From assembly GCA_013042795.1 (NCBI GenBank), contig JABDPK010000162.1, forward strand, positions 1 to 18,444: DNA of 18,444 nucleotides, written 5' to 3'. This DNA comes from Saprospiraceae bacterium. Lineage in GTDB: Bacteria; Bacteroidota; Bacteroidia; Chitinophagales; Saprospiraceae. Within the stretch, counting starts at the first letter, position 1. Every line of letters starts with the position of its first letter. Made by a program: the position numbers and the translations under genes. Below, one piece after another: positions 9,601 through 17,300 of the stretch. Under the pieces are notes generated by a model. The model ran no database searches, had not been told where the DNA came from, and was given only the letters and a program-made list of their open reading frames with translations.

Positions 9601-10952
9601 AGTTCAGCCAGGTAGACCTGGAAATTATAAATTCACCAAAGACCGGATCTGCAATTGACAGATTCGTATGTGAGGGTGAATCTGAAATGGTTGACCTTTT
9701 TGATCTCCTTGATAATGAAGATGCCGGTGGTGCCTGGAGAGAAGTATCCATAATACCAAGTATTGGTAATGCCTTCAATCAAACAGGCTCATTTAATACT
9801 GAAGGTCAAAATGCAGGGATATATGATTTTGAGTATGCCTTTAATTCAATAGAACCATGTTCAGATGTTTCCACAACTGTTCGCGTCATCATCGAAAATC
9901 TGCCAGTTGCTGATGCCGGTGAAGACCAAATGCTGAACTGTAGTCAGACTGAAGTCCTGATTGGTGGATCAAACAGTACCGCTGGCAGTACTATAACTTA
10001 CTTATGGACAGCAGAAAACGGGTCAAGTATCCTTGAGCCAAATAGCCTTAATACAACGGTTGAACAACCGGACACATATATCCTGCAGGTCACTGATCAA
10101 AGTACCGGATGTGTAAGTACAGATATCGTGCAGGTAGACGTAGATACTGATTTGCCAACTTTTGGAGCAGAAGTAGAGGACTCCCCATGTTTTGGATACA
10201 ATGCAGGTGTAATCATTATTTCAAGTACCCAGGGTGGAGCTGGAAATTACCTTTACTCTATTGATAGCGGGCAAAGCTGGTCAGATCAGACATTGTTTGG
10301 AAATCTTGCACCAGGAACTTATACTGTTTTATTACAGGATGGCAACGGTTGTCAGTCTGTTCAGTCAGGCCTGGTTATTACCGAACCTGAACCACTATTA
10401 CTGGATGCTGGTGAGGACAGGGAAGTAGAACATGGAGATGATTTCTATACCTTGCAAATTGCCAGTTCAATCGATGTCACCCAGATCGCTTCGATCGTAT
10501 GGACAGAAAACGGTACAGAAATTTGTTCTGAACCTCCTGGGTCGTGTATGACCATCGAAGTGGACCCCGATGGAATTTCCAACTATTGTGCTACAATCAC
10601 TGATGTGAATGGCTGCGTTGCAGAAGATTGTGTCGTTCTAAGAGAAAGGGTCGTCAGGGATGTATATATTCCTAATATTTTCACGCCATCATCTAATGAT
10701 CAGAATAATACCTTTTATGTTCATGCGGATGAATTCATAGAACGAATTTCACAATTCAGGATCTTCGACAGATGGGGTGAAATGATATTTCAGGCTGTGC
10801 CGGATCATAGACCTAATATGTCCGAATTTGGTTGGGATGGCACATTTGATGACAGTTTTGTCGTACAAGGAGTTTACGTATACGCAATTGAGGTAGTATA
10901 CACAGACGGAGGATCTGAATTCTTTGTTGGAGATGTTACTGTTATCAGGTAA
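3615..10952 (+). CDS. 2445-residue secreted multidomain protein: PPC-like repeats, Ig/PKD domains, Cys-patterned repeats, SprB repeat, T9SS type B sorting domain
   Basis: I chose the ATG at 3615 because it opens a signal peptide (Met-Asn-Arg, hydrophobic core, Leu-Ser-Ala-Gln, then mature Asp-Asp-Cys). An earlier in-frame ATG at 3483 would put 44 unrelated residues in front of it. Domains in order are: four PPC-like modules (about 22-132, 133-242, 243-365 and 366-490), with recurring Asp-x-Cys at the start, Gly-Val-Trp-(Tyr/Phe) and Thr-Tyr-Tyr; a Trp/Gly-rich domain (about 495-706) opening near Tyr-Cys-Pro-Gly-Glu; several Ig/PKD-like domains to about 1340; three ~178-residue six- or eight-cysteine repeats (1386-1919); further Ig/PKD domains; an SprB-type repeat (about 2190-2259); and a CHU_C-like sorting domain (2349-2445). 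The product should reach the surface by Sec and then T9SS. No enzyme motif was found; an adhesin or matrix role is inferred. The C-terminal ~1070 residues parallel gene 1. It is probably the first gene of a unit with the next two genes, and it ends in TAA. Confidence 0.93.
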   Translation: MNRQFTLFILTLLFACNLSAQDDCTTASDAGLLGCGQAITMDFNPGDTPDAEAVGCMGMPPIPGTWYFFETDMLVSEFTISGTDFEMFEGPDCSSLTAISDCGAPDTFIANSSTTYWILVGDEATVETSNFSNDDCSGAQVVGTMNCGDILTASGDPTACFDLEAIGCMIDMPGVWYEFDTDSEMSSFEVTGSMFELFEGSCGSLVSLSDCGSPSTVSTTPGATYYLLVGGSVTVEATPQPINDFCSGATDLNSGSDQVTCCAGLEGIDDCGGQNSGVWFVLTPGADAVDISFSNIDMTGIVGIEVYSGNCSALSFEDSYCGGPSTTNFQVTACGEDIYVHVTSSQGDCGAFSLSATDVTGCGTPEDCDDVVDFISPSSGAGQICTQGCTQYSCSGICAPTGVWFQVMTDDIASYMEVIVNNANFNPVVSIYQGADCGSLTGLVLCDTPAVGEVVPSAVNALQTYYIEIGSETGAGGDFDLCILTDISQVQCSEGDLEPNRPEYPDEDPNGPYCPGETVNFCYTVEFTVDPIGQGNNCQWIQGIIPTIGGGWDLALTPIDDQGPDGGWFWLDEGNVDHNVDSPVLELINTPNGLGLAYGNGGLTAGDLLPGGWWYTSPGGGAGCTNDGDPDTMWGLPESCGSASEVEFCFDLTVREIDDPADCSDPEFTDLKVHIFTMADGQTGCWSNNSCAGDVPVVFDALMDCTSVVEVLAEDKEICSDQNVDILVETSDGSSADIIVEVIEEGNTSGAQDWTFTGSGVIPDVIENEGDDIEVVIYEAYALSPPSVCRGPITTIEVIVYPEIEIIPDDPYYLCYGMENEVTPEINGGTGGPYEVEWSNGETGLSIFLPQPIDLPPGEYSIEMVVTDDLGCTGIETVEYEILEPVEPNIIAPITAVCKDGVDDMVTMTLEFMDVGTGPYDYKWDSTPGGLDFDGSSTSIDVVIDEENSTSKTYTIFGIVTDDFGCEYRAETSFVVDNGPELEFAIEQCFGVGYDLTGYIFGLDPVTFEIYYDEDGDWNQQYETLVDELLVHGPVFGNSTNYFAEQFGQYILVGTSENGCKDFFILDVPPLATPIFSTIPNDTVCAGTTVTIKVDNFQDFVEFDWSTGGTLDSIVVTPADTTTYYLEAELNNGCEVIDSIIIVVNPIPPVNITGSASFCPGEFTTLTAQGDSTNLYAWNGPNGELINTQSAQINVPGSWNILITTPSGCTNNENISVVQDDELNPQIIGGNFCSGESVMLDGGPGFDSYTWFDFNNIVLGTDPTLEVSQEGNYILEVFLGNCNGLDTFLVEEIEPLPYALTTTIADVCNIDSGSLPTSIDLTSYENGNAAGEWFNENGIPVADPTFIEFAGAMPSSLVYTFTTTEATFPCENDTYNFTINILDCACPSVAINPPPNFCVGTDTFDLTLIQITNEPGTWSVNDPGIEILNNTLLITGTGNNPGDYSLTYTLDNTSVPASCAVSNTVDFTINAPPEAQIITNADVCNLDTGNGPDFIDLDDLYISGSSGDWSTNEAGLMIDSDNVVSFTGQLVESYDFFYLTNDALSPCQNVNYTAIIDVLDCSCPPLELNTLPTLCSSGGTFDLDDYIENPNNEPGNWSVSGPDNSVLIGSNFTADGAPEGDYTITFTFNTTQGGSCINEVSQTVTILDQPFAMITEQIVACNGTNLTTFPVSVDLTSVVTGDDGFWTAPADYNNGMIDDVTDVNFEGVEPGIYPFIYTTNTAMAPCADVEVVLNLEVVNCNCPILAFNPPSPLCNDGTETNLNTLLYPEVGEGIWTFVNGPQTPLMIGDSIFVVNEIAEGQYTFEYSLSDMVPAGCLESSQITLEVFESPDVQVIPQAVACNTMSVQGPVCLDLNTFVVGANGSWNAPTNFTGDFSDISNVCFEGETVGSTFEFVFLTNTAITPCTDKRLTTIITIIDCNCPNLTVSVPQSICNAGGSIDVSALEDPSIAAGSWTVIAGPEPVSLSGTTFDAEGILPGVYTLQYTPDEAPPVDCAQFSQVDLEIINSPKTGSAIDRFVCEGESEMVDLFDLLDNEDAGGAWREVSIIPSIGNAFNQTGSFNTEGQNAGIYDFEYAFNSIEPCSDVSTTVRVIIENLPVADAGEDQMLNCSQTEVLIGGSNSTAGSTITYLWTAENGSSILEPNSLNTTVEQPDTYILQVTDQSTGCVSTDIVQVDVDTDLPTFGAEVEDSPCFGYNAGVIIISSTQGGAGNYLYSIDSGQSWSDQTLFGNLAPGTYTVLLQDGNGCQSVQSGLVITEPEPLLLDAGEDREVEHGDDFYTLQIASSIDVTQIASIVWTENGTEICSEPPGSCMTIEVDPDGISNYCATITDVNGCVAEDCVVLRERVVRDVYIPNIFTPSSNDQNNTFYVHADEFIERISQFRIFDRWGEMIFQAVPDHRPNMSEFGWDGTFDDSFVVQGVYVYAIEVVYTDGGSEFFVGDVTVIR
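3678..5085 (+). repeat. Four PPC-like N-terminal modules of gene 2
   Basis: Units start near 3678, 4011, 4341 and 4710. Each has an N-terminal Asp-x-Cys, a central (Gly/Thr)-(Val/Thr)-Trp-(Tyr/Phe) strand, a Tyr or Phe followed by a small turn and a Cys-x-x-Leu, and a late Thr-Tyr-Tyr/Trp-Ile/Leu-x-(Val/Ile)-Gly strand. This resembles bacterial pre-peptidase C-terminal (PPC) beta-sandwiches, which bind carbohydrate or protein and are common at the N terminus of Bacteroidota giant surface proteins. Units 1 and 2 are the most alike. The assignment is by pattern only. Confidence 0.55.
7770..9371 (+). repeat. Three tandem ~178-residue cysteine-patterned repeats in gene 2
   Basis: The boundary motif (Asp/Asn)-Cys-x-Cys-Pro starts at 7761, 8292, 8829 and 9366, giving periods of 177, 179 and 179 residues. 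The residue between the two Cys is Ala, Ser, Asn and Asn. Units 1 and 2 have six Cys and unit 3 has eight, exactly as in gene 1. Unit 3 in both genes shares Gly-Asp-Phe-Ser-Asp-Ile-(Ser/Thr)-Asn-(Val/Ile)-Cys-Phe, so the units correspond one to one between the paralogues. Confidence 0.8.
10659..10949 (+). other. T9SS type B C-terminal sorting domain of gene 2
   Basis: The last 97 residues carry Asp-Val-Tyr-Ile-Pro-Asn-Ile-Phe-Thr-Pro, Asp-Arg-Trp-Gly, Gly-Trp-Asp-Gly and a terminal Gly-Asp-Val-Thr-Val-Ile-Arg. This is the standard CHU_C-like sorting-domain pattern. Confidence 0.93.
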
Positions 10953-10988
10953 ACAAGACGTCAAATTTGCTTTATTTTTACAATGATT

Positions 10989-11009
10989 TGCCGGCATGTT
11001 TCGGCATGC
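10989..11009 (+). promoter_or_regulatory. GC-rich hairpin-forming leader between genes 2 and 3
   Basis: A heptamer, CGGCATG, occurs twice (10992-10998 and 11002-11008) in an otherwise AT-rich 72-base gap. It allows two exclusive 5-bp hairpins: 10989-10993 with 11002-11006, or 10994-10998 with 11005-11009. It ends 15 bases before the gene 3 ATG. There is no T tract, so it is not a typical terminator. It could be a processing or translation-control element, or chance. Confidence 0.2.
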
Positions 11010-11024
11010 GTTAGTGAGGTTAAA

Positions 11025-14000
11025 ATGAATAGAACTTATTTGTACAGTCTGTTATTTTTGTTGGGCCTGTCCAGGGCCTTTTCACAAGGCTGTATTTTGG
11101 ATACCGAGGTTCTAATCAACCCACAGACAAACACAAATATTCTATTGAATCTTGAAAATCTTCTCAATGAAGATCTAGGTATTAACCAGGAAATCTGCGG
11201 CGTCAGGATTGTGTTTGACCATGATCAGCTTGAAAATCTTCGTATTACCCTGACTTCACCTGCTGGCCAAACGATAACTCTAATTGGACCAGGAACTGTT
11301 ATGTCTGATTTCACAGATCAGATCACCTGGAATATTGCCTTTACCCAATGCATAAACCAGGCATTCCCTGACGACGGATTTTCTGACCAATGGGATTCTG
11401 ACCAGGGATGGGAGATTTTTGAAAACTATATGGGGACCTATTATCCTTTTCAGGGTTGCCTGGAAGACTTCAATACCGGTTCTGCTAATGGAAACTGGCA
11501 AGTGAATATCGAAAATCTGGGACTCTCATCCGGAACACTTTATTATTTCGAATTGATATTTTGCAATGATGCAGGCTCTGATTGTAATACATGCTTCCTG
11601 GATGTTTCAGAGTTTGATGAAAACTACGCTATATTTTGTCGCGAAGATGGAAGACTATCCGATATTTCCGAACTTTTGGAAATAGAATCAGTCATAAATA
11701 CAGATCAAAGATTTGATTATATCCTGAGTCAGAATGATTCTATTATTGATACCGGAGAAAGCCTGAGTAATCTGGAAGACCTTTTACCAGGGATCTATGA
11801 AATATGTGGAATGGTGTCTACCATTAATGATTCATTATTAATTTCTACACTGGATTCAGTATCGATCATCAGGGAATTGATTGATCAGAAACTAATATGT
11901 GCCGATATCACTCAATTTTGCCTGACCATTGAAATCCTTGAACCGGCCCTGGAAACCTTTATAGATACTACCTTTTGTTTTGGAGACACACTTATGATCA
12001 GGGACATCATGGTACTGAATAATATAGATACACAATTCACAATTTTTGATACTATTTCTAATCAGCCATTTACTATAGCCTGTGATTCAATTGTACATCT
12101 GAAGGCAACCGCAGTTCAGATAGATGCAATAGTTACAACAAATCAGAGTTTTGTTCAGTGTGGTAAATCAGTTTTTCTGAATGCCACTGCCAGTACTTCA
12201 TCTCCTTTCCCGATCATTGATTATCGATGGACAACCGGTGGAGGAAACCTTGTCAATGATATCGGACCGATAGCCGAAATAAATATGGCGGGTAGCTACA
12301 AGCTCGAAGTTGTTAATTCATTTTGCAGCGATACGATCAGTATAAATATGACTTCAGTCGACAGTTTTGACCTGGACCCTTCATATAATCCTGCAGTATG
12401 CTTTTATGATACAATCACAACTTTTTTTAACAGTTCAGTATTGACCGATTCAATAAAGGTTTCCGGTCCGGGGATAATTAACCAGAATCCTTCAGGATTT
12501 GCAACAATAAATGACGGGACTTACTATATCAATGCATTCTATGGCAATTGTACTGAAAATGATACAATAGAAATTATAAATGAAGCAACGGAATTGGAAA
12601 TCCAGGTGTCTTCTAATCGTATAACATGTGATATACCCCTTTCTACCATTGAGTACAATACGAATGCCATTAATCCTGAGATCACATTTATGGGACCTGA
12701 GATAATTCCTGATAATACTTTATTGCCACAGGTTGGTTTACCTGGGATATATTCAATTGAAATAGTTGATGAATCAGGGTGTTTTATCTCGGAGCCATTA
12801 GAAGTCCAAATTGATACGATTGCACCTCAATTGGAAACCAACGATATAAACAGGCTTTGTTCTATAGAATCAGTTGAGCTGCCACTGAATATTCTCACAC
12901 CATTTGATTCTTTGGAATGGACTGGTCCTTCCGGTTTCTCGTCTTCTTTAATCAACCCGCAGGCATCCGAGCAAGGAGAATATATCGTCATTGTCACTGC
13001 AGAAAATGGTTGCATATCAACCGCCAGCCTGGATCTGGTGGTGTTAAACATGTCTTTCCCGGTTGAAATATCAGGCGACTTTCTTGATTGTTCGAAGGAT
13101 TCCATTGAACTGTGCATTGAAACAAATAGCATTCTGGATTCAGTAAGCTGGTTTTTTAATGGAGACATTATAAACAATGAAGCCTGTTATTATGTCAAAG
13201 AAGAAGGAGAATACAGCTTTGTTGCATTTGATGAAAACGGTTGTTTTGTTGATGGATTGACTTATATTCCTGATATATCCGAAGACATTGGAATTAATAT
13301 TCTTGCCGATAATAATATCCTGGATTGTCTTACAGAAGAAATAACCCTAACAGCAGAAACTATCTCGTCTTCTTCCAATATCGAATACTTTTGGACTCTC
13401 GAAAATCAAAACTTTGGCAGCGGTAATGTGCAGACAATTACCGAAGAGGGAAATTATACTTTGACTGCAGTGGATACCATCACTGCCTGCAGAGATTCTG
13501 CTGAAATATTTATTACGTCATTGGATAATGATATCAGCGGTCTGGAATTGATGACCCAACAGCCACTATGCGAGGGAGAGGAGGGCAGTATTAATTTCGA
13601 ACAAATCCCTCCAGGTCTTGAATTTGATCTTTTTGTCAATAACCAGGCCATGGAATTCACTCCAGAACTGAATGGACTCATTCCTGGCGAATATGAAATT
13701 GAATTATTGAGTGATCAGGGTTGTCGTTTTGACAGCACAATTGTCATCAATGAAGGGAATATTGTATTTGTAAATCTTGGGGATGACATCTCCGCCAATA
13801 TTGGGGAGGAAGTGGATATTTTGGTTGATTTAAGTCATCCAATTGAGCAATTGGAGGTTTTTCAGTGGTCAGATCCTCAAGTTCTTTCCTGCCTGGAATG
13901 TCTTGAACCTACAATTACAGCACTTGATAATATGGTTTTATCCCTTGAAATTGAGGACGAAATCGGGTGCAGGGCCAAAGACGAAATAAATATAATAGTA

Positions 14001-14303
14001 GATAAAAACATAGATATTTTTGTTCCTAATGTCTTCACACCAAATTATGATGGTGATAATGACATATTAACGTTATTTATATCTGACGGAATTGTTAAGA
14101 TTTTTGACATTAGGATTACAGATAGATGGGGAAATTTGGTATTTTTTCACCCTGAAATAACACGGGAAGTAAATAATTTTAGTTGGGACGGCACTTACAA
14201 GGGTGAAAACCTCGTGAGTGGTGTCTATGTCTTTATGGCAAAATTGTTGCTACTAGACAATTCAGAAACAATAATTGTAGAAGATATCACCCTTCTTCGT
14301 TGA
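11025..14303 (+). CDS. 1092-residue secreted protein with P-like (proprotein convertase) domain, Ig-like domains and T9SS type B sorting domain
   Basis: The ATG at 11025 is chosen because it is followed directly by a signal peptide (Met-Asn-Arg, hydrophobic core, Ala-Phe-Ser-Gln, mature Gly-Cys), and a GAGG lies five bases upstream; an in-frame ATG at 10983 adds only 14 polar residues. Residues about 22-190 look like a P/Homo B jelly-roll: Val-x-Phe-Asp-His, then Leu-x-Ile-Thr-Leu-Thr-Ser-Pro-Ala-Gly-Gln, later Gly-Asn-Trp-Gln-Val and Gly-Thr-Leu-Tyr-Tyr-Phe-Glu-Leu. That domain often accompanies subtilisin-like or other secreted enzymes, but no protease triad is visible here. The middle (about 190-900) holds divergent Ig-like domains, each with a Gly-Cys near its end. 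A degenerate SprB-like unit lies near 13565-13750. Residues 997-1092 are a CHU_C-like sorting domain with Asp-Arg-Trp-Gly and Ser-Trp-Asp-Gly. It lies 72 bases after gene 2 and is probably co-transcribed with it. It ends in TGA. Confidence 0.92.
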   Translation: MNRTYLYSLLFLLGLSRAFSQGCILDTEVLINPQTNTNILLNLENLLNEDLGINQEICGVRIVFDHDQLENLRITLTSPAGQTITLIGPGTVMSDFTDQITWNIAFTQCINQAFPDDGFSDQWDSDQGWEIFENYMGTYYPFQGCLEDFNTGSANGNWQVNIENLGLSSGTLYYFELIFCNDAGSDCNTCFLDVSEFDENYAIFCREDGRLSDISELLEIESVINTDQRFDYILSQNDSIIDTGESLSNLEDLLPGIYEICGMVSTINDSLLISTLDSVSIIRELIDQKLICADITQFCLTIEILEPALETFIDTTFCFGDTLMIRDIMVLNNIDTQFTIFDTISNQPFTIACDSIVHLKATAVQIDAIVTTNQSFVQCGKSVFLNATASTSSPFPIIDYRWTTGGGNLVNDIGPIAEINMAGSYKLEVVNSFCSDTISINMTSVDSFDLDPSYNPAVCFYDTITTFFNSSVLTDSIKVSGPGIINQNPSGFATINDGTYYINAFYGNCTENDTIEIINEATELEIQVSSNRITCDIPLSTIEYNTNAINPEITFMGPEIIPDNTLLPQVGLPGIYSIEIVDESGCFISEPLEVQIDTIAPQLETNDINRLCSIESVELPLNILTPFDSLEWTGPSGFSSSLINPQASEQGEYIVIVTAENGCISTASLDLVVLNMSFPVEISGDFLDCSKDSIELCIETNSILDSVSWFFNGDIINNEACYYVKEEGEYSFVAFDENGCFVDGLTYIPDISEDIGINILADNNILDCLTEEITLTAETISSSSNIEYFWTLENQNFGSGNVQTITEEGNYTLTAVDTITACRDSAEIFITSLDNDISGLELMTQQPLCEGEEGSINFEQIPPGLEFDLFVNNQAMEFTPELNGLIPGEYEIELLSDQGCRFDSTIVINEGNIVFVNLGDDISANIGEEVDILVDLSHPIEQLEVFQWSDPQVLSCLECLEPTITALDNMVLSLEIEDEIGCRAKDEINIIVDKNIDIFVPNVFTPNYDGDNDILTLFISDGIVKIFDIRITDRWGNLVFFHPEITREVNNFSWDGTYKGENLVSGVYVFMAKLLLLDNSETIIVEDITLLR
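14013..14300 (+). other. T9SS type B C-terminal sorting domain of gene 3
   Basis: The final 96 residues start Asp-Ile-Phe-Val-Pro-Asn-Val-Phe-Thr-Pro-Asn-Tyr-Asp-Gly-Asp-Asn-Asp, contain Asp-Arg-Trp-Gly and Ser-Trp-Asp-Gly, and end Asp-Ile-Thr-Leu-Leu-Arg. This matches the CHU_C-like family better at its N-terminal edge (Asn-x-Asp-Gly-x-Asn-Asp) than the copies in genes 1 and 2. Confidence 0.92.
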
Positions 14304-14371
14304 GACTGGACCACTGGATTATACGCTTTTTTGTTTAGCGAGTTTGATTAAAATTGACCGATTAAAAGCTT

Positions 14372-17300
14372 ATGATACGGAACCTTATACTTACACTATT
14401 AGTAATATTTTGTGCTCATTTTAACTCCTATGCACAGAATAATGAAATAATCCTCGATTGTGAAGTTGCACAGGAACTTCCAGTTTGCGATCTTCAAGAT
14501 TTTGATGATTCTCAATTCACCAATCCAGATCCTGCTAATGCCAATCCGCCTGGTGGAGATTTATGTGGTGGTGGAGTATTCAACAATCCTGGCTGGATTT
14601 CATTTGTTACAGGATCAACAGACATTGAAGTGACGATAAGTCCTTTATTGGACGATATAACAGGTCTGCCCCTGTGCGATACCGTACCTGGAGGTCAAAC
14701 AGGAATCCAGGTAGCTCTTTGGGAAGGTTGTCCTGATGCAGGAGGAAATTGCGTTGCTGGAGATGCCAACTGCTCTGATCAACCGATTACGCTTACCGCT
14801 TCAGGATTGGATATAGGTCAAACTTATAATCTTACTATTGATGGTTGTGCAGGAAGCGTATGTACAGTATCTATAATGATTAACTCCGCTCAAGCCTTCG
14901 AAATTCCGGAAATCGATGATGTAGATCTAGCAGAACCAGAATACAATGTAAGAGGAGGATGTGACAGTGCCCTTCCGGATGGGGTCTTTTGTGCTGGCAT
15001 TGAAATCAATGTAAGTATTGATGATGATATTTATGAAACACTTCCGGGAATCTATACCTGGACGATTGAATCTGCTGGAGGAAATGCTGATCCCAGCACT
15101 GTTGATTGGTCTTCTGGAGATTTTTCAGGAACTGGTTCTCCTGCGATTATCGGAGAAATGGATGATTACGGAGCAAGTATTATAAACTTTTCATTCGAGG
15201 AACCCGGTGTCTATGAGATATGTTTGACAGACGTTGAAACTGAATGTGATGGATCTCAGGGTGAAAAATGCACAGAAATTACAATTATTACACCTGGTGA
15301 CCAGGATTTTGGAGAATATGAAGTTTGTGTACTAGACTTGCTTGGTGGATGGGATAACAATGGCGATCTTTTTGATGAAGATGGCAATCCCTGGGGTGCC
15401 GGAGAAATTTCATTGCAGGATGTTTTGTCTGCTCCTGATGGTCTGATAGAAGTTCTAGTTAGTGATGATTGCGGATGTGAATTCAATCAGTTTATTAAAA
15501 TTATTCCAGTTGGTTCATTAGACAGAGAGGTCGTAACTTTGTATTTATTACCATGTCAATTACCATATGTTTGGTTTGAAGAAGAGATTGATGAGATTGA
15601 ACAATATGAGAATGGTGGAGATATCGATATTATCGAAGGATCAGCACAACGTGATCATGAAGGACAACGATGTGATAGCCTGGTCACTCTTTTTGTAGAG
15701 CCGGTAATTTTGGAGGATTCCATTATGATTGGTGATTGTACGCCGATGGGAACAGAATTTACATTCATTTTTACAGCGGTAGATCAGGATGGTAATGAAA
15801 TTGATTTTAACAATGTTACAGTAACCTGGATAGACAGTACAACCAATATGCCTGTTGGCTTTGGTGAGTCGATATTTCTTAATTCTGGCACTTATTATGT
15901 AAGTTTCAACAGCACATTTGCAGACCTGAACTATGTTGATGATGGTTTGGCTGGCATTGATCCTGATGATGAATGTAATTTCACCTTTGGACCTTATACA
16001 CTGATGGGTGGTTCTTCTTCAGAACCAACGATATTCCCTTATGATACTACAAGATGTACCAACGATCTGAACAATATTGTTTTTGTTGCTGACACAGTGC
16101 TTGGTACAACCTACAACTGGATGGTCCCTCCTGGAATACCATTTACTGTAAATACCAATGGAGATTCCTTGACTGTAGACTGGACAAATGCAATGCCGAC
16201 GGATACGGTTATGGTTTCAGCGGCGAATGACTGTGGAGAAAGTGAAGCTATTGCCTTGCCTTTGGATGTGGTCCAGGCAAATGAACCAACAGTTATCGCA
16301 GAGAACAGCAGTTGTGTTTCTGATGAGTTTATGGTTGAATACAATGGTGACCAGAGCCTGATTATGACTTTTGAGTGGGATTTTGGTTCAGGAAATGTAA
16401 CTTCAGGTGATCCGGCAACCGGTGGTCCATTAGGTGTTACTTTCCCGATGTCAGGATCTTATACTTACTTCCTCACGATTACGGATATTGAAGGTTGTGC
16501 TTCAAGTGATATGTTTGAAGTCACTATTGAGGATCCTATCGAAGTTCCTGTAGTCACATGTCAGGGTGATCCTGACCAGATTGTATTCAGTTGGAATGAC
16601 ACAGGCGCAGATGATTACACGGTCATTGAAGTATTGATACCAATGGGTGCAACTGGCACTCTCACTGATTTAACAGAATATACGGTAACTGGCCTCAATC
16701 CAGCAGATGAAGTTATCATTGAAGTCATAGCAGTAAGTTCAACTTCATGTGGAGATGTATCGAGCGGAGAAACATCCTGCCTGGCAGGTGAATGTGATTT
16801 TTCAGGCGTTGTAGTGAATTATTTCCCTGATAATCTCTCTTATTGTCAAAATCATCCTGACAACCAAATTGAGGATTTTGATATTACACTCCCACCCAAT
16901 GTGACAGGATTATACTCAGGGAACGGAATTGTAGATGCCGTGGATGGTATTTTTGATCCCAATGACCCTACAGTTATATTGGGACAAAACGAAATTACCT
17001 TTACTTATATGGATGATGCTGATTGTGAAGATTCACAATCAATAATTGTCGTCGTAAATGAAATACCAGTAGCAGATTTTATACCAAGTGAAGCATCGGT
17101 TTGTCAGGATGAAGTACTGACACTGGATAATTTTAATAATGATCCAAATGCCGTATGGGATTATGGACAGGATGCAGTTGGTGATTTCACCGGCTTAAGC
17201 TATACCACTGCTGGTGTGAAAGAAATAAAACTTGTAGTCATTGATCCGATGACAATGTGTGGAGATAGTATCATACAACAGGTAGAAGTGCGGGAAAATA

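Noticed and set aside
114..10952. Regularly spaced motifs as a CRISPR-like or DNA-level repeat array
   Set aside because: The periodicity is seen in protein, not in DNA. The units are divergent at nucleotide level and lie in continuous coding frames.
14304..14371. Small hairpin with CGCT/AGCG arms between genes 3 and 4 as a terminator
   Set aside because: The stem is only four base pairs and there is no T tract after it, although the loop is T-rich. It is unlikely to stop transcription.
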